From Xanthomonas nasturtii (GTDB lineage Bacteria > Pseudomonadota > Gammaproteobacteria > Xanthomonadales > Xanthomonadaceae), in assembly GCF_001660815.1 (NCBI RefSeq), contig NZ_LYMI01000032.1, positions 1-45,985 of the forward strand: DNA of 45,985 nucleotides. The letters run 5' to 3'. Below the pieces are notes generated by a model. That model saw only the letters and a list, made by a program, of their open reading frames with translations, did not search any database and was not told the DNA's origin. The translations under genes and the position numbers were made by a program. This document shows positions 8,184 through 18,700 of the stretch, piece after piece; position 1 is the stretch's first letter; the number at the start of each line of letters is the position of its first letter.

Positions 8184-11100
8184 ATGACCCACCCCCGCTG
8201 TCTTCGCATGTCCAAGCTGACGCTTGGCCTGGTCGCCGCACTCGCTGCTGCCCCTGTCTTTGCCCAGAGCACCTCCGCCGGCGTCGCTGGTTTGGTCACC
8301 AGCAGCGGCGGCCAGCCGGTGCCGAGTGCCGAAGTGACGATCACCCACGTCGAATCCGGCACGGTCAGCCGCGCCACCACCGATGCCAGCGGACGCTACA
8401 ACGCGCGCGGCTTGCGTGTGGGCGGGCCGTATACGATCACGATTACCAAGTCGGGTGAAGGCACGAAGACCGAAGAGGGCGTATATCTCAACCTCAATCA
8501 GGTCAACAGCGTCGACGCATCCCTGGGCGGTGACGTCACCACGCTGGGTGCTGTGCAGGCCATCGGCGGCGATTACGGCTCGGCACTGTTCAGCGCCAAC
8601 AAGATGGGTACCGGCACCAACGTGACCCGCGAGCAGATCGAATCGCTACCGTCGATCAACCGCAATCTGCAGGACTACGTGCGTCTGGATCCGCGTGTGG
8701 CGCAGACCGACAAGGCGCGTAACGAGATTTCGGTGGGCGGCCAGAATCCGCGCTTCAACCTGATTCGCGTTGACGGTATCAGCACCAACGATGCGTTCGG
8801 CCTTGAATCCAACGGTCTGCCTACTCCGCGTCAGCCATTTTCGATGGATGTCATCGACGAAATCTCGGTCGACGTAGCGAATTACGACGTGACCATCACC
8901 GGCGCCACCGGCGGCGTAATCAATGCCGTCACCAAGTCCGGCACCAACGAATTCCACGGCTCGGTCTACGGCACCTATCGCGAGAACGATTGGTCTGGCA
9001 AGAACCAGAACGACATCCGTCCGCAGCTGTTTGACAACGAAACCACGTACGGTTTGACCCTGGGCGGCCCGGTGATCAAGGACAAGCTGTTCTTCTTCGC
9101 CAACTACGAAAAGTACAAGGGCAAGGGCGTGTTCACCGGCGCTTCCGGCTACGGTCCCCTGGGGTCGGGCGAGAGCAATATCGTCGGTATTTCGCAGGCG
9201 CAGGTCGATCAGATCATCGACATCTCGCGCAATGTCTATGGCTTCGATCCAGGAACCTTGGCACTGCCGGCATTGGATTCGGACTCGGAAGAAAAGGGCT
9301 TCAAGCTCGACTGGAATATCTCCGACAAGCACCGTGCGTCGTTTCGTTACGGCGAGAGCGAGCAGAGCACCGCCAATCTCAATGGTTTCGGCAATCAGGC
9401 GTTGTCGCTGAATTCGTTTCACTACGTCCGTGATTTCAGCCTCAAGACGTACACGGCGCAGCTTTTCAGTGACTGGACGGACACGTTCTCCACGGAAGCC
9501 AAGGTGTCGTACCGCGACTACTCCGCTGTGCGCACTGCGGCCTCGCAGCTGCCGGCCGTAGCGGTGCGTATCGGCAACAACACCGTCAATCTGGGCACCG
9601 AGCAGAGCACCCAGGCCAACGAACTGCGCACCGAAACGTGGAATGCCTTCTTTGCGGGCACGTTGTTCTTGAACGACCACACCGTCAAGTTCGGCTTCGA
9701 CTATGAAGACAACGACCTGTTCAATCTGTTTGGTCAGCGTGTTTTCGGTTCCTACACGTTCAACTCGATTGCCGACTACGCCGCCAATCGCCCGCTGAAC
9801 TACCGTTATTCGCGCTCCAACAGCGGCAACATCGACGACATCGCGGCGAACTGGGGCATGCGCAATGTCGGCGTGTTCTTGCAGGATACCTGGGCCGTCA
9901 ACAACAACCTGACGCTGACGTTCGGTGTGCGTTATGACGAGCCGATGGTCAAGAACAGCCCGGCCTACAACGCAACCGCGTCGACGCTGTTCGGCTTCCG
10001 CAACGACCAGACCATCGACGGGAATGGGTTGTTCGAGCCGCGCTTCGGTTTCAATTACACCTTCGACAGCGATCGCCCCACCCAGTTGCGCGGCGGCGTG
10101 GGCCTGTTCCAGGGTGCTGCGGCAACCGTGTGGTTGTCCAATCCGTACTCCAACACCGGTCTGGCTTACACGGATTACAACTTCTCCAGCCAGACGCTGG
10201 TGAACACCAATGGCATCCGCTTCACGCCTGACATCAATAACCAGCCGATCGGTAATGGTTCGTTGAATGGCGCTACGCAGTCCGTCGACTTCGTCGACAG
10301 CAAGCTGGGTCAGCCGTCGGTATGGAAGGCCAACTTAGCATTCGATACCGAACTGCCTTGGTACGGGATCGTAGCGTCGGCCGAAGCGGTGGTAACCCAG
10401 GTCAACGAAGCGATTTATTACCAGCAGCTCAATCTGGGCAATACCACCCGAGTGGGCCAGGACGGCCGTAATCTGTACTGGAATACCCCGGGCTTGAATC
10501 CGGCTTGCTGGCTGGACGACGGCCGCAATCCGACAGGTGCGGGCGCTCCGTCAGCATGTCTGCGTGGCACCGGTTCGTCGGTTGACGCTCGCGGCTCGCG
10601 CGATCCTCGCTTCAACGATGCGATCATTGCGCGTCCTACAGATAAGGGCGGCAGCGAGAGCTTCACCGTCGGTCTGAACAAGCCTTTCAATGGTGGCGAT
10701 TGGTCGTGGGGCCTGTACTACACCTACACCGATGCCGACGAAGTCAGCGGCCTGACCAGTTCGATCTCGGGTTCGCAGTTGGGCAACAATGCGGTCTTCC
10801 AGGCTAACGAAAACGTCGCCTCGACCGCTGCGTACGAAGTGAAGAACAGCATTCTCGGCACCTTGAACTGGAAGCATGCTTTCTTCGGCGACTATGAAAC
10901 CAAGTTGGGCCTGATTTACCAGGGCCGCAATGGTCGCCCGTACAGCTATGCGTTCGACAACGACGCCAATGGCGACGGTCGCTTGAACGACCTGTTGTAT
11001 ATCCCCGCCGGCCGTGGCGATGTGTTGTTCGGTACCGCTCGAGAAGAGCAGGCGTTCTGGAACTACATCGAAGGCAACGAATATCTGGCCGCCCGTCGTG

Positions 11101-11429
11101 GTCAGGTCGCCGAGCGCAATGGCGCACGTAACTCCTGGATCAACCAGTTCGACCTGCATATCGAGCAGGAAATTCCCGGCTTCTTCAAGGGCAACAAGGC
11201 CTCCCTCTGGCTTGACGTCATGAACGTGGGCAACCTGCTCAACAAGAAGTGGGGCCGTGTCGAGGAGTACGGTTTCCCGGGCATGCGTGGTGTGGTGGAA
11301 TACGGTGGTGTCGATGCGGCTACTGGCAAGTACGTCTACCGCTTCAATACGCCGGACCAGTCCACGGTCTACGACGATCGTGGCATCTCCCGCTGGGCGC
11401 TGCAGCTGGGCTTCCGCTACCAGTTCTAA
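8184..11429 (+). CDS. TonB-dependent receptor, Oar-like
   Basis: A 1081-aa outer-membrane protein. The ATG at 8184 is preferred, with MSKLTLGL at 8208 as alternative. A signal peptide ends at PVFAQ. Next comes a carboxypeptidase-regulatory-like beta-sandwich (roughly residues 28-115, with VAGLVTSSGGQPVPSAEVTI). A plug domain follows (NRNLQDYVRLDPRV, GQNPRFNLIRVDG), then a long beta-barrel that ends in an aromatic residue (GFRYQF), as expected for BAM-inserted barrels. This architecture is that of Oar-type receptors (OmpA-related/TonB-dependent). The ligand is unknown. No TonB or regulator gene is adjacent. An intrinsic terminator follows. Confidence 0.92.
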   Translation: MTHPRCLRMSKLTLGLVAALAAAPVFAQSTSAGVAGLVTSSGGQPVPSAEVTITHVESGTVSRATTDASGRYNARGLRVGGPYTITITKSGEGTKTEEGVYLNLNQVNSVDASLGGDVTTLGAVQAIGGDYGSALFSANKMGTGTNVTREQIESLPSINRNLQDYVRLDPRVAQTDKARNEISVGGQNPRFNLIRVDGISTNDAFGLESNGLPTPRQPFSMDVIDEISVDVANYDVTITGATGGVINAVTKSGTNEFHGSVYGTYRENDWSGKNQNDIRPQLFDNETTYGLTLGGPVIKDKLFFFANYEKYKGKGVFTGASGYGPLGSGESNIVGISQAQVDQIIDISRNVYGFDPGTLALPALDSDSEEKGFKLDWNISDKHRASFRYGESEQSTANLNGFGNQALSLNSFHYVRDFSLKTYTAQLFSDWTDTFSTEAKVSYRDYSAVRTAASQLPAVAVRIGNNTVNLGTEQSTQANELRTETWNAFFAGTLFLNDHTVKFGFDYEDNDLFNLFGQRVFGSYTFNSIADYAANRPLNYRYSRSNSGNIDDIAANWGMRNVGVFLQDTWAVNNNLTLTFGVRYDEPMVKNSPAYNATASTLFGFRNDQTIDGNGLFEPRFGFNYTFDSDRPTQLRGGVGLFQGAAATVWLSNPYSNTGLAYTDYNFSSQTLVNTNGIRFTPDINNQPIGNGSLNGATQSVDFVDSKLGQPSVWKANLAFDTELPWYGIVASAEAVVTQVNEAIYYQQLNLGNTTRVGQDGRNLYWNTPGLNPACWLDDGRNPTGAGAPSACLRGTGSSVDARGSRDPRFNDAIIARPTDKGGSESFTVGLNKPFNGGDWSWGLYYTYTDADEVSGLTSSISGSQLGNNAVFQANENVASTAAYEVKNSILGTLNWKHAFFGDYETKLGLIYQGRNGRPYSYAFDNDANGDGRLNDLLYIPAGRGDVLFGTAREEQAFWNYIEGNEYLAARRGQVAERNGARNSWINQFDLHIEQEIPGFFKGNKASLWLDVMNVGNLLNKKWGRVEEYGFPGMRGVVEYGGVDAATGKYVYRFNTPDQSTVYDDRGISRWALQLGFRYQF

Positions 11430-11458
11430 CGCTGGCTAGCGTGTCAGGGTTTGCAAAA

Positions 11459-11488
11459 ACGGCCGGGGTCTCCCGGCCGTTTTCTTTT
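11459..11488 (+). terminator. intrinsic terminator after the TonB-dependent receptor
   Basis: A perfect 9-bp stem (acggccggg / cccggccgt, 11459-11480) with a gtct loop is followed by tttctttt. It ends the receptor transcript before ppnN. Confidence 0.85.
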
Positions 11489-11535
11489 GTGCGGGTGAGT
11501 ACGCTAAAGTCGTGCAGATACGACAGGAGCAAGCT

Positions 11536-12921
11536 ATGGAACTCAGCAGTACGGCAGCACGGGCGCTGCCGGTGGTGGATGCGCGGATCTATCCGCGCGG
11601 TGGCCTGGACGTGCTGTCCAAGGCGGAAGTGGCCCGGTTGCGCGATGCATCCAGCGGCGGCATGCACGAGTTGTTGCGCCGTTGCGCGCTGGCCGTACTC
11701 ACCAGTGGCAGTGCCTCGGACGACCCGCGCGCTGCGCGCGATCTGTACCCGGATTTCGATATCCAGGTGAACCAGCAGGACCGCGGCATCCGCATCGATC
11801 TGAGCAACGCACCGGCAATGGCCTTCGTCGATGGCGAGATCATCCGCGGCGTGGCCGAGCTGTTGTTTGCGGTCGTGCGTGACCTTGCGTACATGGCCAT
11901 CGAGCTCGAAGCGCAGCGCGCCGATCTCGACACCAGCGAAGGCATCACCAATGCAGTGTTCGGCCAGCTGCGCAATGCGCGCATCCTGCAGCCGTCCGAC
12001 CCGAATCTTGTCGTCTGCTGGGGTGGCCATTCCATCTCGCGCGACGAATATCTCTACACCAAGCAAGTCGGCTACGAGCTCGGCCTGCGTGGGCTGGATA
12101 TCTGCACCGGCTGCGGCCCGGGCGCGATGAAGGGCCCGATGAAGGGCGCCACCATTGCGCATGCCAAGCAACGCAAGCATCACACCCGCTACATCGGCGT
12201 CACCGAGCCCGGCATCATCGCCGCCGAATCACCGAACCCGATCGTCAACCACCTGGTGATCATGCCGGACATCGAGAAGCGCCTCGAAGCCTTTGTTCGC
12301 ATCGGTCACGGCATCCTGGTGTTCCCGGGCGGCGTCGGCACCGCGGAGGAAATTCTCTACCTGCTCGGCATCCTGCTGCGCGAGGAAAATGCCAGCTTGC
12401 CGTTCCCGCTGATTCTGACCGGGCCGACCATCGCCGCGCCGTACTTCGAACAGATCGACCGCTTCATCCGCCTGACCCTGGGCGATGCCGCCGCCTCCCG
12501 TTACGAGATCATCGTCGGCGACCCGGTCGCCGTCGCGCGCCGCATGGCCGAAGGCATCCACGAGGTGCGCGCGCACCGCAAGGACCAAAAGGACTCGTAT
12601 TACTTCAACTGGTCCGTGCACATCCCGCTCGAGTACCAGCAGCCGTTCGAGCCCAGCCACCAAGCCATGGCTGCCCTGGACCTGCACCACGGCCGCCCGG
12701 CACCCGCCCTGGCCGCCGACCTGCGCCGCGCCTTCTCCGGTATCGTCGCCGGCAACGTCAAGGAAGACGGCATGCGCCGCATCGAGGAATTCGGCCCCTT
12801 CGAGATCCACGGAGACCCCGACATCATGCAGGCCCTGGACGAACTCCTGCGCGGGTTTGTCGAACAGCGCCGGATGAAGATCTCGGGGGATTACCGGCCT
12901 TGTTATCGGGTGGTGACGTGA
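11536..12921 (+). CDS. ppnN: nucleotide 5'-monophosphate nucleosidase (LOG family)
   Basis: A 461-aa protein, close to E. coli PpnN (YgdH). It splits purine and pyrimidine nucleoside monophosphates into base and ribose 5-phosphate, and in E. coli it is regulated by (p)ppGpp. The ATG at 11536 has CAGGAG nearby. The central lysine-decarboxylase-like (LOG) domain shows VCWGGHSISRDEY, GCGPGAMKGPMKGA and the defining FPGGVGTAEEILYLLG. An N-terminal regulatory domain of about 140 aa precedes it and a C-terminal segment follows, as in PpnN and unlike short LOG proteins. It stands alone after the receptor terminator. Confidence 0.92.
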   Translation: MELSSTAARALPVVDARIYPRGGLDVLSKAEVARLRDASSGGMHELLRRCALAVLTSGSASDDPRAARDLYPDFDIQVNQQDRGIRIDLSNAPAMAFVDGEIIRGVAELLFAVVRDLAYMAIELEAQRADLDTSEGITNAVFGQLRNARILQPSDPNLVVCWGGHSISRDEYLYTKQVGYELGLRGLDICTGCGPGAMKGPMKGATIAHAKQRKHHTRYIGVTEPGIIAAESPNPIVNHLVIMPDIEKRLEAFVRIGHGILVFPGGVGTAEEILYLLGILLREENASLPFPLILTGPTIAAPYFEQIDRFIRLTLGDAAASRYEIIVGDPVAVARRMAEGIHEVRAHRKDQKDSYYFNWSVHIPLEYQQPFEPSHQAMAALDLHHGRPAPALAADLRRAFSGIVAGNVKEDGMRRIEEFGPFEIHGDPDIMQALDELLRGFVEQRRMKISGDYRPCYRVVT

Positions 12922-13037
12922 CTCGCTAGCCACGGTGTTGACGTTTGTCGGTCAAGATAGCCGCTTGTCGGTAGATCGCTTGTCTTTACCACTGTAGCCA
13001 TTCATGCTCCTCTGCACTGACGCTGGGGAGCGTATTG

Positions 13038-13553
13038 ATGCCTTTTTGCCGTGCCCGCGGGTTCACGCTAGTTGAGTTGATGACTACGATTGCGGTGGTC
13101 GCGATCGTGGCTGCTATCGGGTATCCAAGTTTTCAAGGTGTCATTCGGTCGAACCGAGCTGTTACCGCAAATAACGAAGTGGTCGGGTTGCTTAACCTCG
13201 CCCGGAGCGAAGCATTGCGCTCCGGCCAGAGCGGCGCGATCTGCGGAAGCAGTAATGGCAGTGCCTGCGATGGGAGTTGGGGCGGAGGCATCCTTGCATG
13301 GAGCGATATCAATGCAAACGGTGCATTGGATGGCGGAGAGCCGGTCCTGCGCTACTGGCTTGGCAATCCCAAGCTCGTTGTTCAAGGCCCAAGTAGCGGT
13401 CTAGTGGCTTTTGACGGCCGAGGGCGAAGAATTTCCGCAGCCGACCAGCAGATCACTGTGCGCCCTGATCAATGTGCTGGCCAGCAATTGATGCGGACGC
13501 TGCTCATTAATGCAGCTGGGCAAGTAAGAAGCAGAAAGGATACTTGCCAATGA
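13038..13553 (+). CDS. fimT: type IV pilus minor pilin FimT (GspH family)
   Basis: A 171-aa prepilin. The short leader ends in ARG before FTLVELMTTIAVVAIVAAIG, the class III prepilin cleavage site with Glu5, cut and methylated by PilD. The following GspH/FimT-type domain has RSEALRSG, a GAICGSSN-CDGS pair of cysteines and GLVAFDGRGR. The ATG at 13038 is preferred over a TTG three bases before, and GGGGAG lies upstream. FimT initiates or joins the minor-pilin complex at the pilus tip, and in some competent bacteria it binds DNA. First gene of the fimT-pilVWXY1E operon; it overlaps pilV by ATGA. Confidence 0.9.
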   Translation: MPFCRARGFTLVELMTTIAVVAIVAAIGYPSFQGVIRSNRAVTANNEVVGLLNLARSEALRSGQSGAICGSSNGSACDGSWGGGILAWSDINANGALDGGEPVLRYWLGNPKLVVQGPSSGLVAFDGRGRRISAADQQITVRPDQCAGQQLMRTLLINAAGQVRSRKDTCQ

Positions 13554-14023
13554 GACAGTACAGCACTAGACGGGAAGCATCTGGGTTTACATTGATCGAA
13601 GTATTGATAGCGATCATTGTTCTCGCGTTCGGGCTGCTTGGCTTTGCGCTGCTACAAACGATGAGCGTGCGCTTCGTGCAAAGCGCCAACTATCGAACAC
13701 AGGCGACGAATCTCGCCTATGACCTTATCGATCAAATGCGCTCAAATCGCTACCAGGCTAGTCATTATACAGTGGCCAGCTTCGCCGCGGGTTCGGTGCC
13801 CTCAAGAGGAGCTTGCGGTCGCCCGACCGGCGAGAGCGTGTCCATCACCCAAAATATTACTCGCTGGAAATGTCAGGTTGCCAAGGCGTTAGGAGACTCT
13901 TCATCGGCAAATGTCGTAGTCGCCAACGGACAGGTCACTGTATCCATCTCCTGGGGTGATCAGAAGTGGGATGCGACTGATCCGGACACATCGACGACAT
14001 TCGCATTGCAGACAGAGATCTGA
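13550..14023 (+). CDS. pilV: type IV pilus minor pilin PilV
   Basis: A 157-aa prepilin with cleavage site SG before FTLIEVLIAIIVLAFGLLGF, followed by LLQTMSVRFVQSANYRTQA and LAYDLIDQMRSNR, the typical start of PilV. The start ATG at 13550 overlaps the fimT stop. PilV is a minor pilin of the priming complex together with PilW, PilX and PilY1. The C-terminal half is less conserved and contains a Cys pair (ACGR, WKCQ). Confidence 0.88.
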   Translation: MRQYSTRREASGFTLIEVLIAIIVLAFGLLGFALLQTMSVRFVQSANYRTQATNLAYDLIDQMRSNRYQASHYTVASFAAGSVPSRGACGRPTGESVSITQNITRWKCQVAKALGDSSSANVVVANGQVTVSISWGDQKWDATDPDTSTTFALQTEI

Positions 14024-14026
14024 ATC

Positions 14027-15181
14027 ATGACTGCACGTTCCAGAGTGGCGGGTCTATCGCTTATTGAAATGATGATCGCGCTGGTCATTGGCCTTGTGCT
14101 GCTGCTCGGGGTGATCCAGGTCTTTTCCGCTTCGAGGACAGCATTTCAGCTGTCTGAAGGAGCGTCCAGAGCCCAGGAAAATGCACGGTTCGCCCTGGAT
14201 TTTCTGGCGCGTGACATCCGGATGGCGGGCCACTTCGGTTGCGTCAACGATCAAGCGCATTTTGTGAAAGGACAGGGGGATCCTCGCGTCAGCTTATCTG
14301 CGGCAACCGGAAGTGGCAGTCCACTGGACTTCTCTGTATCGATTCAAGGGTACGAAGCGACAGGTACATCGCCGGGAACGCAGCTGCGGCTAGGCGGAAC
14401 GTTGTCCGCCGCTGCTGGCGCGCCTTCGCAAATTCAAGGGCTCAGTCCTGCTCCGCTGCCAGGCAGCGACATTCTTGTACTACGCTTTCTTTCCCCTGAA
14501 GGTGTGCCGGTTACTGGACTGGTACGTACAGGTAGCAACTCGATCGCCAGCTTCGATGCAGCGCGTTTGTCGCGCTTGAATGGTGGCGGCGTTGGAACTC
14601 CCACTTTATTCGGTATCGCCGACTGCTCGCATGCAGACTTGTTTGCAGGGACGTCTGCTGCAAGTTCCGTAACGACCAGCGTAGATTTGTCGCGGTATAC
14701 CGCGCAGCCGACAGGGCAAACAATGCTCTACCGTGCCGAGTCACTGGTGTACTACGTCGGCGCTGGAGCCTCCGGTGAGCCTGCACTGCGTCGAGCACGA
14801 GCGGCGAGCGATGGCACGTACGCTCAAAACGAGGAGCTCGTCGAGGGCATCGAAAATTTGCAGCTGCTATATGGACTGGATTCGACAGCCAATATCTCAA
14901 GCGCCACCCCGCCAGCGGGCAATATAACGTCACAATTGACGGCGTCAGAATTGGGGGGCAGTGCAGATGCAGCCGGCGCTAACCAATGGCGACGGGTTGG
15001 GTCGGTCCAGGTAGGAATTCTGGCACGTAGTCCCAATACGGCTAACGCAGTTGTCACGGCTAATGACGATCCGGTAGGTGTACTGGGAGTCGGTATGCAG
15101 CCGCCATCTGCACCCGATGGCCGATACCGAGCCAGTTATGAACTGTCCATCGCACTTCGCAATCGCTTGTTTGGTAACTAA
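14027..15181 (+). CDS. pilW: type IV pilus minor pilin PilW
   Basis: A 384-aa prepilin with a cleavage site VAG before LSLIEMMIALVIGLVLLLGV. The PilW hallmark FALDFLARDIRMAGHFGC follows around residue 60. It starts four bases after pilV. PilW belongs to the tip complex that primes type IV pilus assembly and presents PilY1. Base composition begins to fall below that of the flanking housekeeping genes here. Confidence 0.9.
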   Translation: MTARSRVAGLSLIEMMIALVIGLVLLLGVIQVFSASRTAFQLSEGASRAQENARFALDFLARDIRMAGHFGCVNDQAHFVKGQGDPRVSLSAATGSGSPLDFSVSIQGYEATGTSPGTQLRLGGTLSAAAGAPSQIQGLSPAPLPGSDILVLRFLSPEGVPVTGLVRTGSNSIASFDAARLSRLNGGGVGTPTLFGIADCSHADLFAGTSAASSVTTSVDLSRYTAQPTGQTMLYRAESLVYYVGAGASGEPALRRARAASDGTYAQNEELVEGIENLQLLYGLDSTANISSATPPAGNITSQLTASELGGSADAAGANQWRRVGSVQVGILARSPNTANAVVTANDDPVGVLGVGMQPPSAPDGRYRASYELSIALRNRLFGN

Positions 15182-15183
15182 CC

Positions 15184-15702
15184 ATGACTCACCATCGCGA
15201 CGTCGTGAATAAAATACGTTTGTCCTCACGCAGTCGGCAGAAGGGCGCTGTCTTGTATGTCGCTCTGATCATGTTGATTCTACTTGCGTTGCTGGGTATC
15301 TCTGCAATGCAGGTAGCAGGGATGCAAGAGAAGATGGCCTCCAACTATCGTGCTGTTAACCGGGCTTTTCAACAGGCGGAAGGTGTCGTGCGTAATGGCG
15401 AGGCCTCGGTTGAGGCGATTTCTAACCGCACCGCGCTACCGACCGGCAGTACGGTGACTTCTGCCAGCATAAAACGTGGATGCGATGATGGTTTTGATCC
15501 AGTGCAGTGGGCTCGCGATCAAACCTCGACCGAAGCCACGAATGTACGCCAGATAGACCAATGCATTGAGGGAGAAGCGAGTATTGGGATGGGGCCGCCA
15601 ATGGATTCGGCGTCGCCAATCTTTCAAATCACAGGTGTTTCCGTCGACGACGAGACAAACGCCTCGTCGAGATCCGCCATTGACACCGTCTTCAAGCTTT
15701 AA
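15184..15702 (+). CDS. pilX: type IV pilus minor pilin PilX
   Basis: A 172-aa protein with a basic leader and the PilX N-terminal signature QKGAVLYVALIMLILLALLG, then MQVAGMQEKMASNYR and AFQQAEGVVRNGE. As usual for PilX the fifth residue after the cleavage Gly is not Glu. It lies two bases after pilW and twelve before pilY1. It contributes to the minor-pilin tip complex. Confidence 0.9.
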   Translation: MTHHRDVVNKIRLSSRSRQKGAVLYVALIMLILLALLGISAMQVAGMQEKMASNYRAVNRAFQQAEGVVRNGEASVEAISNRTALPTGSTVTSASIKRGCDDGFDPVQWARDQTSTEATNVRQIDQCIEGEASIGMGPPMDSASPIFQITGVSVDDETNASSRSAIDTVFKL

Positions 15703-15714
15703 AGGCCCACAGTC

Positions 15715-18700
15715 ATGCCATCGCGCAAAGTAAAGCGTATTGCTGTCTCCACTATGGTCAGCCTGCTTGGGCTGGGCTTGGTCTATATGCTGGTTGCTGC
15801 GCAAGGCCAAGGGCCGCTCGCGCAGGTGCCGCTCAATAATCAGATTCCTATCCCGCCAGCATTCATTATGACCGTGGATGATTCTGGTTCAATGACGTTT
15901 CAGACACAGTTTCCTGGTGCTGATGGGCAGGGATGCTGGAGTGATAATCGACTAAGTTTCTTCTCATCCCCAGGTGTGCTCAATCGCGCTGGTGATGCGT
16001 GTGGGTACAATCATGTGATGATTGGTCCTCGTCTCGAATTAGGTCGGCTTGGTATACCGCCGCTTGATATCTATGGATTCGCAAAATCGTCTGCTTACAA
16101 TCCAACTTACTATAATCCTCAGGTCAAGTACGATCCCTGGATAGGTCCTGACCGAAAGGCTTATCCTGATGCGGATACTGGTTTAACAAAAATTGACCCG
16201 CGTCTCAATACGAATAGTAATCTTGTCAATTTGACCGATGATTTATTAATACCTAATTGGCTTGATGCAGGGCTCATGCAGGACCGAATGGTTATTCCGA
16301 GCGGGACGCGTTATCAGCGTGTTTTGGTAAATAACAGGGGTGCTGTGACTGGGTATGGATCAATTCAGGTTGCTAATGGCACAGCCTGGAGTGGCGGTGA
16401 AGTGCATGTAGTGATTTCGCATAGAAGAGCAGTTTTTTTTGTGCCTTATACGTCAAATAACGATCCACGCCCCGTTCTTCCTGGAGCGCCCAATGCCTAC
16501 GATGGAGTGGCGCGCACACGTGTGGCTAATGCATGCGGGCAAGGTTGTGATCTTTGGAAGTACACGATTCCTGCGAGTGCGACAGCTGCTTTGAAAAACT
16601 TTGCCAATTGGTTTTCGTTTTATGGGAACCGAAACAGAGCGATGATTGCGGGGATGACACGCTCATTTGACGCAGTGGAGGAGAATCTTCGCGTCGGTTA
16701 TTTCCGAATCAACCAAAATACAAGTTTTGATTCGGTCGATGAGCGCTTAGTGATGAGGAATATAGGTGTTCTGGCTGACCGAAACGCCCTTAATAATGAA
16801 ATGATTAGTCTCACTGCATCCGGTGGTACGCCAAATCGGGAGGCAGTAAATGCGGCGGGAATTCAGTTTACGCGTTCGGATTCGGGGGCGCCAGTCCAAT
16901 TGGCATGCCAAAAAAATGCTGTAATGCTTTTTACGGATGGATTTAGTAACGATATCGATAATAATTTTGCTGCTGTTGCTAACGCCGATGGCGATGGTGG
17001 TATGGGTATTCCGTTTGCTGACAATTACTCTAACACTATGGCGGATATTGCTGCGCGATATTATAATAACTTCAATGGCGCATCGCCGCTTCGCCCCGAC
17101 CTGACGGCGGGGCAAGTTCCTGTTCCCAGTGAATGTGCGTCGGCACCAAGTGTTAGGCTTGATTGCCAGAAAAATCTGCATATTAATTTCTTCGGTATAA
17201 CCCTAGGGGCAAGGGGTAATATTTTTAATCCGGATATAGTTCAGGATGCTTATGCAAGTCCGGCTATTTATCAGAATTGGCCGGCACGCTCCGATAACAA
17301 CCCCTCTACCGTGGACGACATATGGCACGCTGCCGTTAATACGCGCGGCGAGTACATTAATGCACGTACACCTGCTGATATCACGGCCGCAATTGACCGC
17401 GTTCTTGCGTCTGTGACTCAAGGTGAATCCCCGTCGGGAACTTCCGCGCAGACTGGTGCTCGAATTGGAAACGGTTCGTTTGCTGTGACGCCCTCTTATA
17501 AGATCGCGACTGACGGCACTGACTGGTACGGCCGCCTGGAGGGTAATCGTGTGGCCCTTGATCCCATATCTCGGTTAGCTACGGCCACACTGGTCTGGGA
17601 GGCCAGCGCCCGTCTTGGTGGGACTGACCAAGAAGCGCGTAACATCGTTGTGAACAAGGGGGGCAATGCGGTCAATTTCAATGCCACCAACGTTTCGCTC
17701 TCTGATTTGTGTGCCAAACCTGCTGGACTTTATCCCGGAATTACCAAGTGCACTGAGCTTGGCTTGACGCAGATTGGCGCAACTGCGCAGTCTGCCGTGT
17801 TTTATCTCAGAGGTGATCGGGAGAATGAAGTTAAAAATCAAGGTAGGTTTCGTGATCGAACTTCTTTGCTTGGCGATATCATTAATTCGTCGCCAGTTAT
17901 CAGCGCTCCGACCGATGACTACGGCTATCGGGCGCTTCAGGGTGCATTAGGGACGACCTATGGTACTTATCTCGCTGCCAAAACAACATCTGGACGTTAT
18001 ACGGTATATGTAGGTGCGAACGACGGAATGCTGCACGCATTCGATGCGGGTATGACGGCAGATGGCTCGATGGACGTGAATGGGGGGGCTGAGCGTTTTG
18101 CGTATATTCCCTCAACTGCACTGGGACACATGGGCGATCTAGTTTTGCCTTCGGATCCCACAAATAGGAATGTCGAGTACGAGCATCGTTATTATGTAGA
18201 TGGCCCGGTTGTGGTAGGTGACGCTAATTATGGCGGTGGCTGGAGGACGGTTGCCGTCGGAACTGCGGGAGCGGGTGGGCGCAGCGTATTTGCACTTGAC
18301 GTGACGAATCCTACGGCCTTCTCTACGTCTAGCAAGCTTTGGGAGATTAGTGATCTTGACACCAGCCTTTCGGCTGCGATTAGGAACAATATCGGTCATT
18401 TGCTCGGAAAGCCTGTCATCGTGCCGGTTAGAAGTGCTGCAGGAGCCGTCACTTGGAAGGCAATTTTTGGTAACGGCTACAATAGTCAGAGCGGCAAAGC
18501 AGTACTGTTCGTGGTAGATATTAAAGCGGGTGCACCTGCTGTCACGATGATCGAAGCGACAGAGGCTGGCGCCACAATTGCCGGCACTAATGGGTTGGGG
18601 AACATAGTTGTTGTGGATCGGTGGGGTGGGGTTTCTCAAACCGACGCGGTTCGCGATGGGTTAGCTGATACTGTTTATGGCGCTGATCAAAAAGGCGCTG